A DNA stretch of 64,000 bases from Deinococcus sp. KSM4-11. Lineage in GTDB: Bacteria > Deinococcota > Deinococci > Deinococcales > Deinococcaceae. Shown here piece after piece: positions 37,551-50,243 of this stretch. Location of the stretch: assembly GCF_004801415.1 (NCBI RefSeq), contig NZ_SSNX01000008.1, positions 124,001 to 188,000 of the forward strand. Direction: 5' to 3'. A program made the position numbers and the translations under genes. Below the pieces are notes generated by a model. It was not told where the DNA came from and did no database searches. It was given only the letters and a program-made list of their open reading frames with translations. How positions within the stretch are numbered: the first letter of the stretch is position 1; each line of letters begins with the position of its first letter.

Positions 37551-39332
37551 GTGAAACGTCATCTCATCCTCAGTCTGGGCGTCGTGGCCCTGGGTTCCGG
37601 CGCGCACGCGGCCTCCCTGACCGAACTGCTGCCCGCCGGAGCGCTCCTGACCCTGGAAACCCGTGACGCGGCCGGGGCCATCGGCCGGCTGTCCGGCGTG
37701 CTGGGCCGCGTCATGGATCAGGTGGCCGGGCCGGACGCCCAGGGCACCCAGACCATGAACGGCCTGCAGGAACTCATGAAGGGCTCCATCGGGAAGGAGG
37801 CCGCCGTGGGCGTGTTCACGGTCGGTCGGTCCGCCCAGACCTACTCGCCCGAGCTGCTGGCCGTGTCGCGCGTGGACGACCTCTCGGCCGAGTTCTTCGG
37901 CAGCCTGCTGAAGAAGAAAACAGGTGCCCGCGTGGGCGTGTACACCTTCGCCCGCCAGGACGACGTGTACGCGGGCATGGCGGGCGGTCTGGTGTACGTC
38001 TCGACGAACAAGGATCTGCTGATGGGCTACCTGGGTCGCCTGAGCGGCAAGGCGGCCCCCAGACTCCAGGGTTCCGCCGCGTACACGGCTGCCCGGCGTC
38101 CGGTCGGCACGCAGGAACTGGCGCTGTACGTGAACTTCTCGGCGGCGGCCAAGGTCATCCGGGGCGAACTGGCCAGGGTCGCCCTGCCGCGCCTGCTCTC
38201 GCCGGTCGTGGACGCCATCGACACCCTGGGGCAGTACTCGGCCGGGTTCACGACCACGGACGCGGGCCTCACGGCGGCGTCGGCGCACGTCGTGAACGCG
38301 CAGGGCAAGGATCAGCCGCTGTCCCGCCTGCTGACGGCCAGCACGGACTTCCACGTGCAGGACATCATTCCCGCCAGTGCCGAGGGCGTGGAGGCCAGTG
38401 CCTGCGCCCCGGAGTCCGGCGCGTATATGGCCCGCTGGCTGAACCGCGTGGATCTGTTCGACCCGCTGGGCTTCCTGACCGATTCGCAACTCGCCGATCA
38501 CCTGGAACGCGCGGGGCAGTACCTGGGCGGCGAATGCGCACAGGTCACCCTGGCCGGCGGCCTGAAGTCTGGTCTGGACACCCGCGATCAGCTGTCCGGT
38601 CTGGCGCACCGCGTGTCGTACCAGCGTGTCCGCGATCTGGACGCCGCGAAGGCGCACCTGCCGGAGTACACCGCGAGCGTGAACGCCGCCATCGCCGGGC
38701 TGGGCGGTTCCCTGGACTCCCTGATGAAACTGGGCCAGTCGAGTCTGCTGGATGACCTGCCCGGCAGCCTGAAGGACAGCGCGGGGATGGGCAGTGCGGC
38801 CCTGGACGGCAGCGTGCAGCAACTCCAGAAGATGCTCGGCGGGCTGAAGATGGTCTACGCCTTCCGGGGCGACTACGTGATCACCGCGTGGAACGACGAG
38901 GCCCTGAAGGCCGCGCTCGACGACACCGCCCCCACCCTTGGCCAGGACGAGGCCTTCCAGGCGGCGAACCTGCCCATGACCGGCGCGTCGTGGTCGTACC
39001 AGCCGGATCTGCCCGAGATCAGCGAGAGTGACTTCCAGGCGGTCCTGAAGGACGCCCTGGCCAGGGCGGCGGCCCCAGCGGAGAGTGCGGCCGAGCCCAC
39101 CACCGCCACGTCCGCCATGACTGAGGAGGAGCGGGCCATGCAGGCCGCCATCGACGCCCTGGGGCCGCAGACGGGCCGGGGCTCCTCGAAGGGGGGCCTG
39201 GACTCCATGCTGGAGGGCGTGAGTGGTGTCATGACCGACCTGATCAACCGCTATGACGGCATGACCGCCCAGAGCCGCGTGCAGGGGAACGTGATCCTCG
39301 GGAAGTCGAGCCTCAAGTACCGCTGGGAGTGA
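37551..39332 (+). CDS. Exported DUF3352 protein, 593 aa
   Basis: A signal peptide (MKRHLILSLGVVALGSGAHA) precedes a long soluble domain of DUF3352 type: LLPAGALLTLETRDAAGAIG at the start, FGSLLKKKTGARVGVYTFA, LVYVSTNKDLLMGYLGRLSG, ALYVNFSAA. The C-terminal part (from about 500) contains an Ala/Thr-rich linker and a conserved-looking NVILGKSSLKYRWE end. The role of the family is unknown. It is a single gene with its own leaderless promoter. Confidence 0.8.
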   Translation: MKRHLILSLGVVALGSGAHAASLTELLPAGALLTLETRDAAGAIGRLSGVLGRVMDQVAGPDAQGTQTMNGLQELMKGSIGKEAAVGVFTVGRSAQTYSPELLAVSRVDDLSAEFFGSLLKKKTGARVGVYTFARQDDVYAGMAGGLVYVSTNKDLLMGYLGRLSGKAAPRLQGSAAYTAARRPVGTQELALYVNFSAAAKVIRGELARVALPRLLSPVVDAIDTLGQYSAGFTTTDAGLTAASAHVVNAQGKDQPLSRLLTASTDFHVQDIIPASAEGVEASACAPESGAYMARWLNRVDLFDPLGFLTDSQLADHLERAGQYLGGECAQVTLAGGLKSGLDTRDQLSGLAHRVSYQRVRDLDAAKAHLPEYTASVNAAIAGLGGSLDSLMKLGQSSLLDDLPGSLKDSAGMGSAALDGSVQQLQKMLGGLKMVYAFRGDYVITAWNDEALKAALDDTAPTLGQDEAFQAANLPMTGASWSYQPDLPEISESDFQAVLKDALARAAAPAESAAEPTTATSAMTEEERAMQAAIDALGPQTGRGSSKGGLDSMLEGVSGVMTDLINRYDGMTAQSRVQGNVILGKSSLKYRWE

Positions 39333-39345
39333 ATCCGGCCAAAGC

Positions 39346-39379
39346 TGCATAGATTCACGCTGTCGTGTATATCTATGCA
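39346..39379 (+). promoter_or_regulatory. Inverted repeat upstream of carA, ArgR-box-like
   Basis: TGCATAGAT (39346-39354) and its reverse complement ATCTATGCA (39371-39379) flank an inner CACG/CGTG stem. The distal half, TGTATATCTATGCA (39366-39379), is itself a near-palindromic 14-mer like an ARG box. A weaker copy starts 20 bp earlier, close to the 21-bp spacing of paired ArgR boxes. It could alternatively be the terminator of the DUF3352 gene. Confidence 0.4.
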
Positions 39380-39528
39380 CGGCAGCGTGGCCATCCGACC
39401 TGAGCGGACGACCCCACCCTGCGCCGTGCCGGAGTCCGCTATTGTGGGGCGCAGGCGTCCGTGGCATGCGGGCGGCCCAACAGGCCATCAAGGGCGTTCC
39501 GTGAGGCGCACATGGCAGGAGGTTGAAT

Positions 39529-40713
<1,185 letters not shown>

Positions 40714-40722
40714 TCCAGCAGC

Positions 40723-40767
40723 GCGCAGGCGGCCCGGTGGGATTTGCCCCGCCGGGCCGCCCTGCGC
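40723..40767 (+). terminator. Strong hairpin after carA
   Basis: GCGCAGGCGGCCCGG (40723-40737) pairs with 40752-40767 (one-base bulge), a 15-bp GC stem ending exactly where the -10 of the next gene begins. It is a likely terminator or insulator even though no T-tract follows. Confidence 0.6.
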
Positions 40768-40773
40768 TACGGT
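40768..40773 (+). promoter_or_regulatory. Leaderless -10 box, small DUF11-like gene
   Basis: TACGGT, 6 nt before the ATG at 40780, directly abutting the carA hairpin. Confidence 0.6.
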
Positions 40774-40779
40774 TCCCCC

Positions 40780-41337
40780 ATGAAGCGCGCCCTGCTCACC
40801 GCCCTCCTGTTCACCGCCACGGTGCCCACGCAGACCGGCCTGGCGCAGTCCGACCCCAAGCCCGCCGCCAGCCAGCCGGACAGCACGGCCCCCACCGCCG
40901 TGAAGCAGAACGTGAAGTACACGGCCACGCAGAAGCTCGTGAAGATCACCACGGTGAACGGCAAGCGCACGGAGACGCTGGTGGACAGTCCCCTGACCGT
41001 CGTGCGGGGCGATCTGCTGGTCGAGAACGTGACCGTGCAGAATATCGGCACGCAGACCCTGCCGCAGGTGACGGTCAGCATGCCCATGCCCGACGGCACC
41101 TCCTTCACAGGCGTCGCCACGGCTGCGACCAGCCGGATCGCCCTGCTGTACAGCACCGATGGCGGCCGAAACTACACGGCCACGCCGCAGCACGTCAGCA
41201 GCGTCACCGAGAACGGCAAGACCGTCCTGAAGAAGACGGCCGCGCCCATGACCGAGGTCACGAACGTCCGCTGGATCATCCGCGCGCTTGTGAAGGGCGA
41301 GAGCCTGAACCTCTCGTACCGCGTGTCCGTGGATTGA
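40780..41337 (+). CDS. Small exported DUF11-like protein, 185 aa
   Basis: A signal peptide (MKRALLTALLFTATVPTQTGLAQ), a Pro/Ala/Thr linker (residues 24-45) and one Ig-like DUF11-type domain (VENVTVQNIGTQTLPQVTVS; LLYSTDGGRNYTATP; SVTENGKTVLKKTAAPMTEV). It is a paralogue of the protein at 3853-4347, with the same size and order of motifs. It stands alone here, without a large DUF11 partner. Function unknown. Confidence 0.72.
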   Translation: MKRALLTALLFTATVPTQTGLAQSDPKPAASQPDSTAPTAVKQNVKYTATQKLVKITTVNGKRTETLVDSPLTVVRGDLLVENVTVQNIGTQTLPQVTVSMPMPDGTSFTGVATAATSRIALLYSTDGGRNYTATPQHVSSVTENGKTVLKKTAAPMTEVTNVRWIIRALVKGESLNLSYRVSVD

Positions 41338-41469
41338 GAGCCGCAGCTCCACCCGGTGAACCATGCAGGTCGAGGCTGGGCGCCTTGCAGCCAAGCGGCC
41401 ATTCACCGTTTCTTGAGTGGGCGGGACTTCCTACCGTCCTGGGTGTGTGGTCGGGCGACACTCGGGCCT

Positions 41470-44777
<3,308 letters not shown>

Positions 44778-44783
44778 AGCCGG

Positions 44784-45224
44784 TCACTCCAGCCAGTCCT
44801 CCAGATGGCGGTGCTGGTTGAGTCCCACAGCCTCGAACTCATCCTGGCCGGGCTCACGAATACTGCCCAGTAGCGCCAGGGCCTGATTGACGGGGCCAAT
44901 TCTGGCCTTCTCTGGCCCCCACGTTCGGTGACCGTGTTGCCACACGGCGGCCGCCTGATCTCCAGTCCCTCCGAAATACTCCAGTTCCACATACGCTACC
45001 GATCCCGAGTGGGAAAGCTGACCAATCAACTCCTCAAGCGGGCCGTGCAGATAGGTGAACCATGCCTCCAGGGATGATGGAGCTTCATATCCTGGAAATC
45101 CGTCCGACACGTCCTCAGTGATGGGAATCATCACCATTCCTTGCCGCAACACAACACTCGGGAGACCGTGTGGGACGACTGCTGCTCTCGAATCCAGCAG
45201 GATCGCCTTTAGGTGGTAGCCCAT
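44784..45224 (-). CDS. Hypothetical protein, 146 aa
   Basis: Not recognised. A soluble mixed protein: MGYHLKAILLDSRAAVVPHG, a central acidic part (ITEDVSDGFPGYEAPSSLEA) and EYFGGTGDQAAAVWQHGHR. These features resemble small immunity-type or stress proteins found next to acetyltransferases, but no family can be named. Its ATG overlaps the GNAT stop (TGATG), so it is translated from the GNAT transcript. It converges with topoisomerase IB at 7 bp. Confidence 0.65.
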   Translation of the reverse strand: MGYHLKAILLDSRAAVVPHGLPSVVLRQGMVMIPITEDVSDGFPGYEAPSSLEAWFTYLHGPLEELIGQLSHSGSVAYVELEYFGGTGDQAAAVWQHGHRTWGPEKARIGPVNQALALLGSIREPGQDEFEAVGLNQHRHLEDWLE

Positions 45225-45700
45225 CAGCCCCGGAGTTCCTTCCGCATGATTACGTTCGTCGTCTGGAAGCCCAGCCCCTCGTACAGGGCTCGGGCGCCGG
45301 TGTTGTGCCCGAAGACGTGGAGCTGGATGTTCGTGGCCCCATGTGCGGCCGTGTCCTGCTCCAGCAACTCGAAGGCCTGGGTGGCGTAGCCGCGCCGCCG
45401 GTAGGGCCCGAACACCTCGATCTCGTACACGAAGGCGGTGCGGGTGCCGCTGCGTGGCTGGAGGGCGTACCACAGCACGCCCACGTCGGCGCCCTCCTGC
45501 GGGTCGTGCAGGTGGTACAGGACGTTGTCCGGCGTGTCCGGCCCCTGGGGGAGGAGCTGCCGGAATTCGCGGTCGCCTCGCTGTGGCGCTTCCTCCGGTG
45601 TCCACTCGCCACTTTTGACTTTCTCGGCAGCGTACTGGGGAGCGGAGTGGGCGACGAAGCGCTCGAAGGCGGCGGCGTCCATCGGGCGGAGTTCAAGCAT
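45224..45700 (-). CDS. GNAT-family N-acetyltransferase, 158 aa
   Basis: Acetyl-CoA-dependent transferase. FVYEIEVFGPYRRRGYATQA is motif A, with the pyrophosphate-binding loop R-R-G-Y-A, and LHVFGHNTGARALYEGLGF is motif B. The acceptor is unknown. The ATG follows a leaderless -10 by 6 nt. First gene of a two-gene unit. Confidence 0.9.
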   Translation of the reverse strand: MLELRPMDAAAFERFVAHSAPQYAAEKVKSGEWTPEEAPQRGDREFRQLLPQGPDTPDNVLYHLHDPQEGADVGVLWYALQPRSGTRTAFVYEIEVFGPYRRRGYATQAFELLEQDTAAHGATNIQLHVFGHNTGARALYEGLGFQTTNVIMRKELRG

Positions 45701-45706
45701 GCTGGA

Positions 45707-45712
45707 AGTGTA
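45707..45712 (-). promoter_or_regulatory. Leaderless -10 box, GNAT gene
   Basis: TACACT on the minus strand, 6 nt before the ATG at 45700. Confidence 0.6.
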
Positions 45713-45787
45713 GGCGCGTGCCGACGGCCGCGCGATACGCGCTTCGGCCCATGCGCAGGCGGGCCGGGCCGGGTACGGTGACGGTCA

Positions 45788-46684
45788 ATGGATGACATTC
45801 CAGTCCGGATGCACGTGGATGAAGTGACGACCGACGCGGCGCTCGTCTCGCGCCTGATCGCGGCGCAGGTTCCGCACTGGGAAGGGCTGCCCGTCAGTCC
45901 TGTCCGGTCGTCCGGCACGGATAACGCCATGTACCGGCTGGGCACTGAGTTCGTGGTGCGCCTGCCCCGCCGGAGCTGGGCGGTGGACGACGTGCAGAAG
46001 GAGGCCCGGTGGCTGCCCCACCTCGCACCTCACCTGCCCCTGCGTGTGCCCGAGCCGCTGTTCGTGGGCGTGCCCGGCCAGGGCTTCCCCTTTCCCTGGG
46101 CGGTCTACTCTTGGCTGGAGGGCGTGGACGCGGGGCTGGACACCGTGCGGGACGGTCATGAACTGGCACGTGATCTCGCTGGATTCATCGCCGCGCAGCG
46201 CCGCGTGCCGCGACCGGAGGGAGACGGGCCGCAGGGGTCGCGCAGCGGCACGCTGCATGACCGCGAGGAGGACACCCGCGAGGCCATCGCCGAAAGTGCA
46301 GCGCTCCTCGACATCGCGCCCGTTCATGCGGCCTGGGACGCCGCGCTGCGTGCTCCTGCCTGGAACGATCCGCCCGTGTGGCTGCACGCCGACCTGAAAC
46401 CCGGCAATCTCCTCGCGCAGGGGGGCCGCCTGAGTGCCGTGATCGACTGGGGCGGCCTGACCCTCGGCGATCCGGCCGTAGACCTCCAACCCGCGTGGAA
46501 TCTGCTGGATGCCGCCTCCCGGCAGACCTTCCGCGCCGCGGTGGACGTGGACGACGCCACGTGGGAGCGCGGGCGTGGCTGGGCGCTGAGCGTATCGGTG
46601 ATCGCGCTGCCGTACTACCTCCACAGCAACCCGGAGCTGGCCGCCATCTGCCGAACCACGATCCGGAATGTCCTGGACGGGTAA
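45788..46684 (+). CDS. Aminoglycoside phosphotransferase-like kinase, 298 aa
   Basis: Protein-kinase-like fold of the APH family: an N-terminal lobe with GTDNAMYRLGTEFVVRLPRR, the catalytic loop WLHADLKPGNLL (Asp/Asn) and the metal-binding VIDWGG followed by GDPAVDL. Members phosphorylate aminoglycosides, macrolides or small metabolites; resistance cannot be inferred from sequence alone. TACGGT lies 8 nt before the ATG, so this too may be leaderless. Confidence 0.85.
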   Translation: MDDIPVRMHVDEVTTDAALVSRLIAAQVPHWEGLPVSPVRSSGTDNAMYRLGTEFVVRLPRRSWAVDDVQKEARWLPHLAPHLPLRVPEPLFVGVPGQGFPFPWAVYSWLEGVDAGLDTVRDGHELARDLAGFIAAQRRVPRPEGDGPQGSRSGTLHDREEDTREAIAESAALLDIAPVHAAWDAALRAPAWNDPPVWLHADLKPGNLLAQGGRLSAVIDWGGLTLGDPAVDLQPAWNLLDAASRQTFRAAVDVDDATWERGRGWALSVSVIALPYYLHSNPELAAICRTTIRNVLDG

Positions 46685-46687
46685 ACT
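46682..46687 (+). promoter_or_regulatory. Leaderless -10 box, VOC gene
   Basis: TAAACT, 7 nt before the ATG at 46695, overlapping the stop codon of the APH-like gene. Confidence 0.55.
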
Positions 46688-46694
46688 GCCCTCC

Positions 46695-47042
46695 ATGCTG
46701 AGGATCGGTTCCATCGTCTGGGGCGTGCAGGACGTGCGGCGCGCCGTGGAGTTCTGGACGGCCGCCCTGAACTACCGCCCCCGCGAGGAACCCGACGACA
46801 CCTGGGCCGTCCTGATCCCCACCGAGGGAAGTGGCGTGCAGATTGCCCTGGCCCGCGTCGGCTCGGAGTGGGCGCGGCGGCATCACCTCGACCTGTACGC
46901 GCAGGATCAGGCGGCCGAGGTCGAGCGACTGCTCGCGCTGGGCGCCACCCGCGTTGAATGGCGCTATCCACCGGACGCGGATTACGTCGTGCTGGCCGAC
47001 CCGGATGGCAACCGCTTCTGCGTGATCGACAAGAGCGAGTAA
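46695..47042 (+). CDS. VOC-family (glyoxalase/bleomycin-resistance-like) protein, 115 aa
   Basis: Small vicinal-oxygen-chelate fold. MLRIGSIVWGVQDVRRAVEFW is the first beta-alpha unit with WTAALNY. HHLDLYAQDQAAEVERLLALGATRVEW and VVLADPDGNRFCVID form the second. His (HHLDL) could be a metal ligand. Function cannot be specified. It starts 10 bp after the APH-like gene and has its own leaderless -10. Confidence 0.88.
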   Translation: MLRIGSIVWGVQDVRRAVEFWTAALNYRPREEPDDTWAVLIPTEGSGVQIALARVGSEWARRHHLDLYAQDQAAEVERLLALGATRVEWRYPPDADYVVLADPDGNRFCVIDKSE

Positions 47043-47044
47043 GG

Positions 47045-47719
47045 TTACCCGCTCTCTGCGAGCTGCCGGAGTTCACGGTCGTTCGTGACGGTCACCGTTC
47101 GGCGTGCGAGGTCAATCCATCCCAGGCGGTAGTAGTCGCCCAGCTTGCGGCTGACGATCTCCGGCACCGTGCCCAGCAGAGCGGCCAGCTCGCTGTTCGT
47201 CGGCAGAGCGTGCGGCGTGCGGGCGTGTCTCAGCAGGTATGCGGCGAGTCGGGAGCCCACGCCGCTGAACGCCAGAGAGTCCAGATGGTGGCCGGTGTCG
47301 GCCTCCCGCCGGGCCAGGACGGTCATGACGGCCGCACCCAGTGTGGGCGTGTGCAGGACGGCGTGCCGCACGATCTCTCCTGGAAGGATCAGGAGATCCG
47401 TGCGCTGGCCCAGTGCCTGGGCGTGAACGACGTGATTGACAGACGCCCCCAGCAAGGCGGTGGGTTCAATGACCTGCCGTGACCCTTCCACACTGAGGGT
47501 GAGTTCTCGCGTCCCGTTTCGACCGGTGCGGTACAGGCGGACGCTGCCCAGCGCCACGATGTGCAGGGTATCCGCCGGATCGCCCGCTGCAAATACCGTC
47601 TCATTTCGACCGTACGAGCGGAAGTGAGCATTCCTTGCCAGGTCACCGAGCATCGTCATGGCGGCCCCCTGGAGAAGCGGTGTCAGACGCAGCAGGGTCA
47701 GGGCTCGGTCGGAGGGCAC
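47045..47719 (-). CDS. Crp/Fnr-family transcriptional regulator, 224 aa
   Basis: An N-terminal cyclic-nucleotide-binding-like beta barrel (NETVFAAGDPADTLHIVALG, then VRLYRTGRNGTRELTLSVEG) and a C-terminal winged helix (LPTNSELAALLGTVPEIVSRKLGDY). It lacks the N-terminal cysteine cluster of FNR and the cAMP-contact signature of CRP, so its signal is unknown. The start is a GTG at 47719. The ferredoxin gene 40 bp upstream is preceded by a TTGACCA/TGGTCAA dyad that could be a target. Confidence 0.88.
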   Translation of the reverse strand: MPSDRALTLLRLTPLLQGAAMTMLGDLARNAHFRSYGRNETVFAAGDPADTLHIVALGSVRLYRTGRNGTRELTLSVEGSRQVIEPTALLGASVNHVVHAQALGQRTDLLILPGEIVRHAVLHTPTLGAAVMTVLARREADTGHHLDSLAFSGVGSRLAAYLLRHARTPHALPTNSELAALLGTVPEIVSRKLGDYYRLGWIDLARRTVTVTNDRELRQLAESG

Positions 47720-47757
47720 CGGTTCATGCTGGCACGGCCATGGGTGTAGGGCTGCAG

Positions 47758-47991
47758 TCAGAGGAAGAACTCCCGGTTCCGGACGATGGACGCGTGCTGG
47801 TCGGTGGGCACGTCAGCCTCCTGGAAGATCGCGCCCACAGGGCACGCTAACGCGCACGCGCCACAGTCGATGCACTCGTCGGGGTTGATCACGAACTGCT
47901 CGCCCGCGTCGTGAATGCAGTCGCAGGGGCAGACCTGAACACACGCTCCATCCTTGATGCCCGCACATCCTCCGGAAATCACGTAGGTCAT
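47758..47991 (-). CDS. Ferredoxin, dicluster (3Fe-4S/4Fe-4S) type, 77 aa
   Basis: Small electron carrier. MTYVISGGCAGIKDGACVQVCPCDCI holds the first cluster (C9, C17, C21) and INPDECIDCGACALACPVGAI the second, with CxxCxxCxxxCP spacing. The ATG at 47991 gives the standard ferredoxin N-terminus; an upstream TTG is ignored. It is on the same strand as the Crp/Fnr gene and just upstream of it. Confidence 0.93.
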   Translation of the reverse strand: MTYVISGGCAGIKDGACVQVCPCDCIHDAGEQFVINPDECIDCGACALACPVGAIFQEADVPTDQHASIVRNREFFL

Positions 47992-48006
47992 GCGTCCAGC
48001 GTGTCG

Positions 48007-48040
48007 CTTGACCAGGGGCGCGTCCATGACTTTGGTCAAG
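48007..48040. repeat. Dyad CTTGACCA / TGGTCAAG upstream of ferredoxin
   Basis: Perfect 8-bp arms at 48007-48014 and 48033-48040 with an 18-bp spacer, in the divergent gap between the ferredoxin and DoxX genes. TTGACC can also serve as a -35 on either strand. Possible operator for the adjacent Crp/Fnr protein. Confidence 0.4.
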
Positions 48041-48082
48041 GTCTCTGCAGTCCAGGCACACGCGCTCTCGCGGCCAGCCGCC

Positions 48083-48088
48083 TAGCAT
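48083..48088 (+). promoter_or_regulatory. Leaderless -10 box, DoxX gene
   Basis: TAGCAT, 7 nt before the ATG at 48096. Confidence 0.55.
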
Positions 48089-48095
48089 CCTTCCC

Positions 48096-48521
48096 ATGAG
48101 CCGCGCCCTGACCTCACCGCCCCCGACCTCCATGGTTCAGACCGCCGCTCGCGTGCTGCTGGGCTCGGCGATGGTGTTCGCGGGCACGTCGCACCTGACG
48201 TTTGCGCGGGACGACTTCCAGGCGCAGGTGCCGGTCTGGTTGCCGCTGAACAAGGATTTCGTGGTGCTGGCGTCGGGGGTGGTCGAGGTCGGGCTGGGCG
48301 TGGCGTTGCTGGTCCTGCCGCGCGAGCGGCGCAGGGTGGGCTGGGTGCTCGCGGCGTTCTACGTGGCGATCTTCCCTGGGAACATCTCACAGTACCTGTC
48401 GCATCAGAGTGCGTTTGGGCTGGACACCGACCAGAAGCGGCTGGTGCGTCTGTTCTTCCAGCCCCTGCTGGTGCTCTGGGCCCTGTGGAGCACCGGGGCG
48501 TGGCCGCGGCGGGAGCGTTGA
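48096..48521 (+). CDS. DoxX-family membrane protein, 141 aa
   Basis: Four-helix membrane protein: VQTAARVLLGSAMVFAGTSH, then VVLASGVVEVGLGVALLVLP, VGWVLAAFYVAIFPGN and LVRLFFQPLLVLWALW, with the conserved VPVWLPLN loop. DoxX relatives are linked to quinone-dependent redox functions, but most are uncharacterised. Confidence 0.82.
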   Translation: MSRALTSPPPTSMVQTAARVLLGSAMVFAGTSHLTFARDDFQAQVPVWLPLNKDFVVLASGVVEVGLGVALLVLPRERRRVGWVLAAFYVAIFPGNISQYLSHQSAFGLDTDQKRLVRLFFQPLLVLWALWSTGAWPRRER

Positions 48522-48581
48522 GCCGGGAGTGACCGTAGTCAACCTGACGGCACGCGGCGGATTCACGCGGGACACTGCCGC

Positions 48582-49085
48582 ATGTTCCGTACCGCGCCCA
48601 AACCGATGAAGCCCGGCCCCGGTCAGGAGAGCGTGTGGGACTACCCGCGCCCACCGCGTCTGGAACGGGTGGACAAGCGCATCGAGGTCATGCTGGGGGG
48701 CGTGACGGTCGCCGACACGACTGAGGCGTTCCGGGTGCTGGAGACCAGCCATCCGCCCACGTACTACCTGCCGCCCGAGGCCTTTCTGCCCGGCGTCCTG
48801 AGTCCCGCGCCGGGCCGGAGCGTCTGCGAGTGGAAGGGACCCGCCACGTACTGGACACTCACAGCGGGTGGCCGGCGTGCCGAGGCGGCCGGCTGGAGCT
48901 ACGACTCTCCCACCCCGGCTTTTCGCGACCTGGCCGGCTATGTGGCCGTGTACGCGGGCCGCATGGATCAGTGCCAGGTGGGCGGCGAGGTCGTCACGCC
49001 GCAGCCGGGCGGGTTCTACGGTGGCTGGATCACGGCGGATGTGGTCGGGCCGTTCAAGGGTGAGCCGGGCACGTTGGGCTGGTAA
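48582..49085 (+). CDS. DUF427 protein, 167 aa
   Basis: Small beta-rich domain: RIEVMLGGVTVADTTEAFRV, TYYLPPEAF, SVCEWKGPATYWTL and VAVYAGRMDQCQVGGEVV with a GGFYGGWIT end, all typical of DUF427. Function unknown. A GACACT box lies 5 nt before the ATG; no Shine-Dalgarno. Confidence 0.88.
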   Translation: MFRTAPKPMKPGPGQESVWDYPRPPRLERVDKRIEVMLGGVTVADTTEAFRVLETSHPPTYYLPPEAFLPGVLSPAPGRSVCEWKGPATYWTLTAGGRRAEAAGWSYDSPTPAFRDLAGYVAVYAGRMDQCQVGGEVVTPQPGGFYGGWITADVVGPFKGEPGTLGW

Positions 49086-49134
49086 GCGGCGGTGGGTGAA
49101 GGGAGCAAGACCGGGTACATGTGGCGGCCCTTGC

Positions 49135-49140
49135 TACCCT
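49135..49140 (+). promoter_or_regulatory. Leaderless -10 box, gene at 49147
   Basis: TACCCT, 6 nt before the ATG at 49147. Confidence 0.6.
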
Positions 49141-49146
49141 GCCCGT

Positions 49147-49554
49147 ATGACTGAAGCTGCGATCCGCGCGAAGCTCACGGCCCTGGTGCCCGCCCTGCGG
49201 CATTTTCATTCGGCGCTGCTCGATTTTGCCAAGGGCGAGTACGAGTTCCTGCACGGCCCGGTGAAGGGGCCGTTCGCGCTGTACTCGCTGGTCATGAACG
49301 ATCCGGCCTTCCAGTGGCTGCGGCCGCTGTCCGGGATCATGGCCACGCTGGACGAGGTGCTGGACGCCAAGGAGGCCACGCTCACCGACCGCAACGTGAC
49401 CGACGTGCGCGGCGCGCTGGGCCTGCTGTTCGCGGAGTCGGACACGCGTTTCGCGGACTTCCGGGCCGGGTACGGGCGCGCGCGTGGCGACGCCCGGGTT
49501 CGCGAAACAGAGGCGAAGTGGCGGGAAGTGCTGGCCGACCGCCTGGAGGCGTAG
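49147..49554 (+). CDS. Hypothetical all-alpha protein, 135 aa
   Basis: Not recognised. Predicted helical and soluble: [20 protein letters not shown], the [18 protein letters not shown] segment, then [20 protein letters not shown]. Conserved-looking WLRPLSG in the middle. It ends 31 bp before pth and is likely co-transcribed with it. Confidence 0.68.
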   Translation: MTEAAIRAKLTALVPALRHFHSALLDFAKGEYEFLHGPVKGPFALYSLVMNDPAFQWLRPLSGIMATLDEVLDAKEATLTDRNVTDVRGALGLLFAESDTRFADFRAGYGRARGDARVRETEAKWREVLADRLEA

Positions 49555-49585
49555 CCGTGGCACCAGGGTCGATCTGGAGGTCGGG

Positions 49586-50203
49586 GTGAAGCTGGTGGTG
49601 GGCCTGGGCAATCCGGGCACGCAGTACGCCCAGACGCGGCACAACGTGGGCTGGCTGGTCGTGGACGAAGTGGCCCGCCGCGCCGGGGCGTCGTGGCGCA
49701 AGGAGGGCAAGGATGCCGAGCTGGCCGAGGTGCGCCTGGGCAGCGAAAAGGTGCTGCTGGTCAAGCCACAGACGTTCATGAACACCTCCGGCAAGGCGGT
49801 CGCGCCCCTGATGGGGTTCTACAAGCTCGAAGGCCCTGACCTGCTGGCCGTGCAGGACGACCTGGACAGCCCCTTTGGCCTGCTGAGGTTCCGGATGGGT
49901 GGTCGGCACGGCGGGCAGAACGGCGTGCGCGACCTCATCCGGCTGCTGGGCCACGAGGCGTTCCCGCGCCTGAAGCTGGGGATCTCGCGGCCCCCGGCGG
50001 GCTGGGATCCGGCCGACTGGGTCCTTAGCCGCTGGCGGCCCGAGGAGGCGGCGACCCTTGAGCAGCTCGTGCGGCTGGGCGCGGACGCCGTGGCGGTGTG
50101 GGCGACGGCGGGGCTGGCCGAGGGACAACTGCAGTTCAACAGCACGGATCTGCGCCCCAAACCTGAACCGGCGTCCACCCCGGCGGAACGGCAGCCCGGG
50201 TAG
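49586..50203 (+). CDS. pth: Peptidyl-tRNA hydrolase
   Basis: Releases peptides from peptidyl-t[26 protein letters not shown] holds the catalytic His of the TRHNVG motif. [23 protein letters not shown] (Asp) and [13 protein letters not shown] follow. At 205 aa it has normal length, with a short Pro-rich tail. GGAGG lies 5 nt before the GTG at 49586, which excludes the longer frame. Confidence 0.95.
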   Translation: MKLVVGLGNPGTQYAQTRHNVGWLVVDEVARRAGASWRKEGKDAELAEVRLGSEKVLLVKPQTFMNTSGKAVAPLMGFYKLEGPDLLAVQDDLDSPFGLLRFRMGGRHGGQNGVRDLIRLLGHEAFPRLKLGISRPPAGWDPADWVLSRWRPEEAATLEQLVRLGADAVAVWATAGLAEGQLQFNSTDLRPKPEPASTPAERQPG

Positions 50204-50230
50204 TGGAGGCGCCGGGGGTGTCTAAGCCCG

Positions 50231-50236
50231 TATCCT
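50231..50236 (+). promoter_or_regulatory. Leaderless -10 box, M42 peptidase
   Basis: TATCCT, 7 nt before the GTG at 50244. Confidence 0.6.
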
Positions 50237-50243
50237 GACCGGC

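Noticed and set aside
40780..41337. A third small DUF11 gene as part of a conflict or toxin system
   Set aside because: Only a signal peptide and an Ig-like domain are visible; no toxin, nuclease or immunity motif nearby.
45788..46684. Aminoglycoside-resistance gene
   Set aside because: APH fold is clear but many members phosphorylate other metabolites; no resistance claim is supported.
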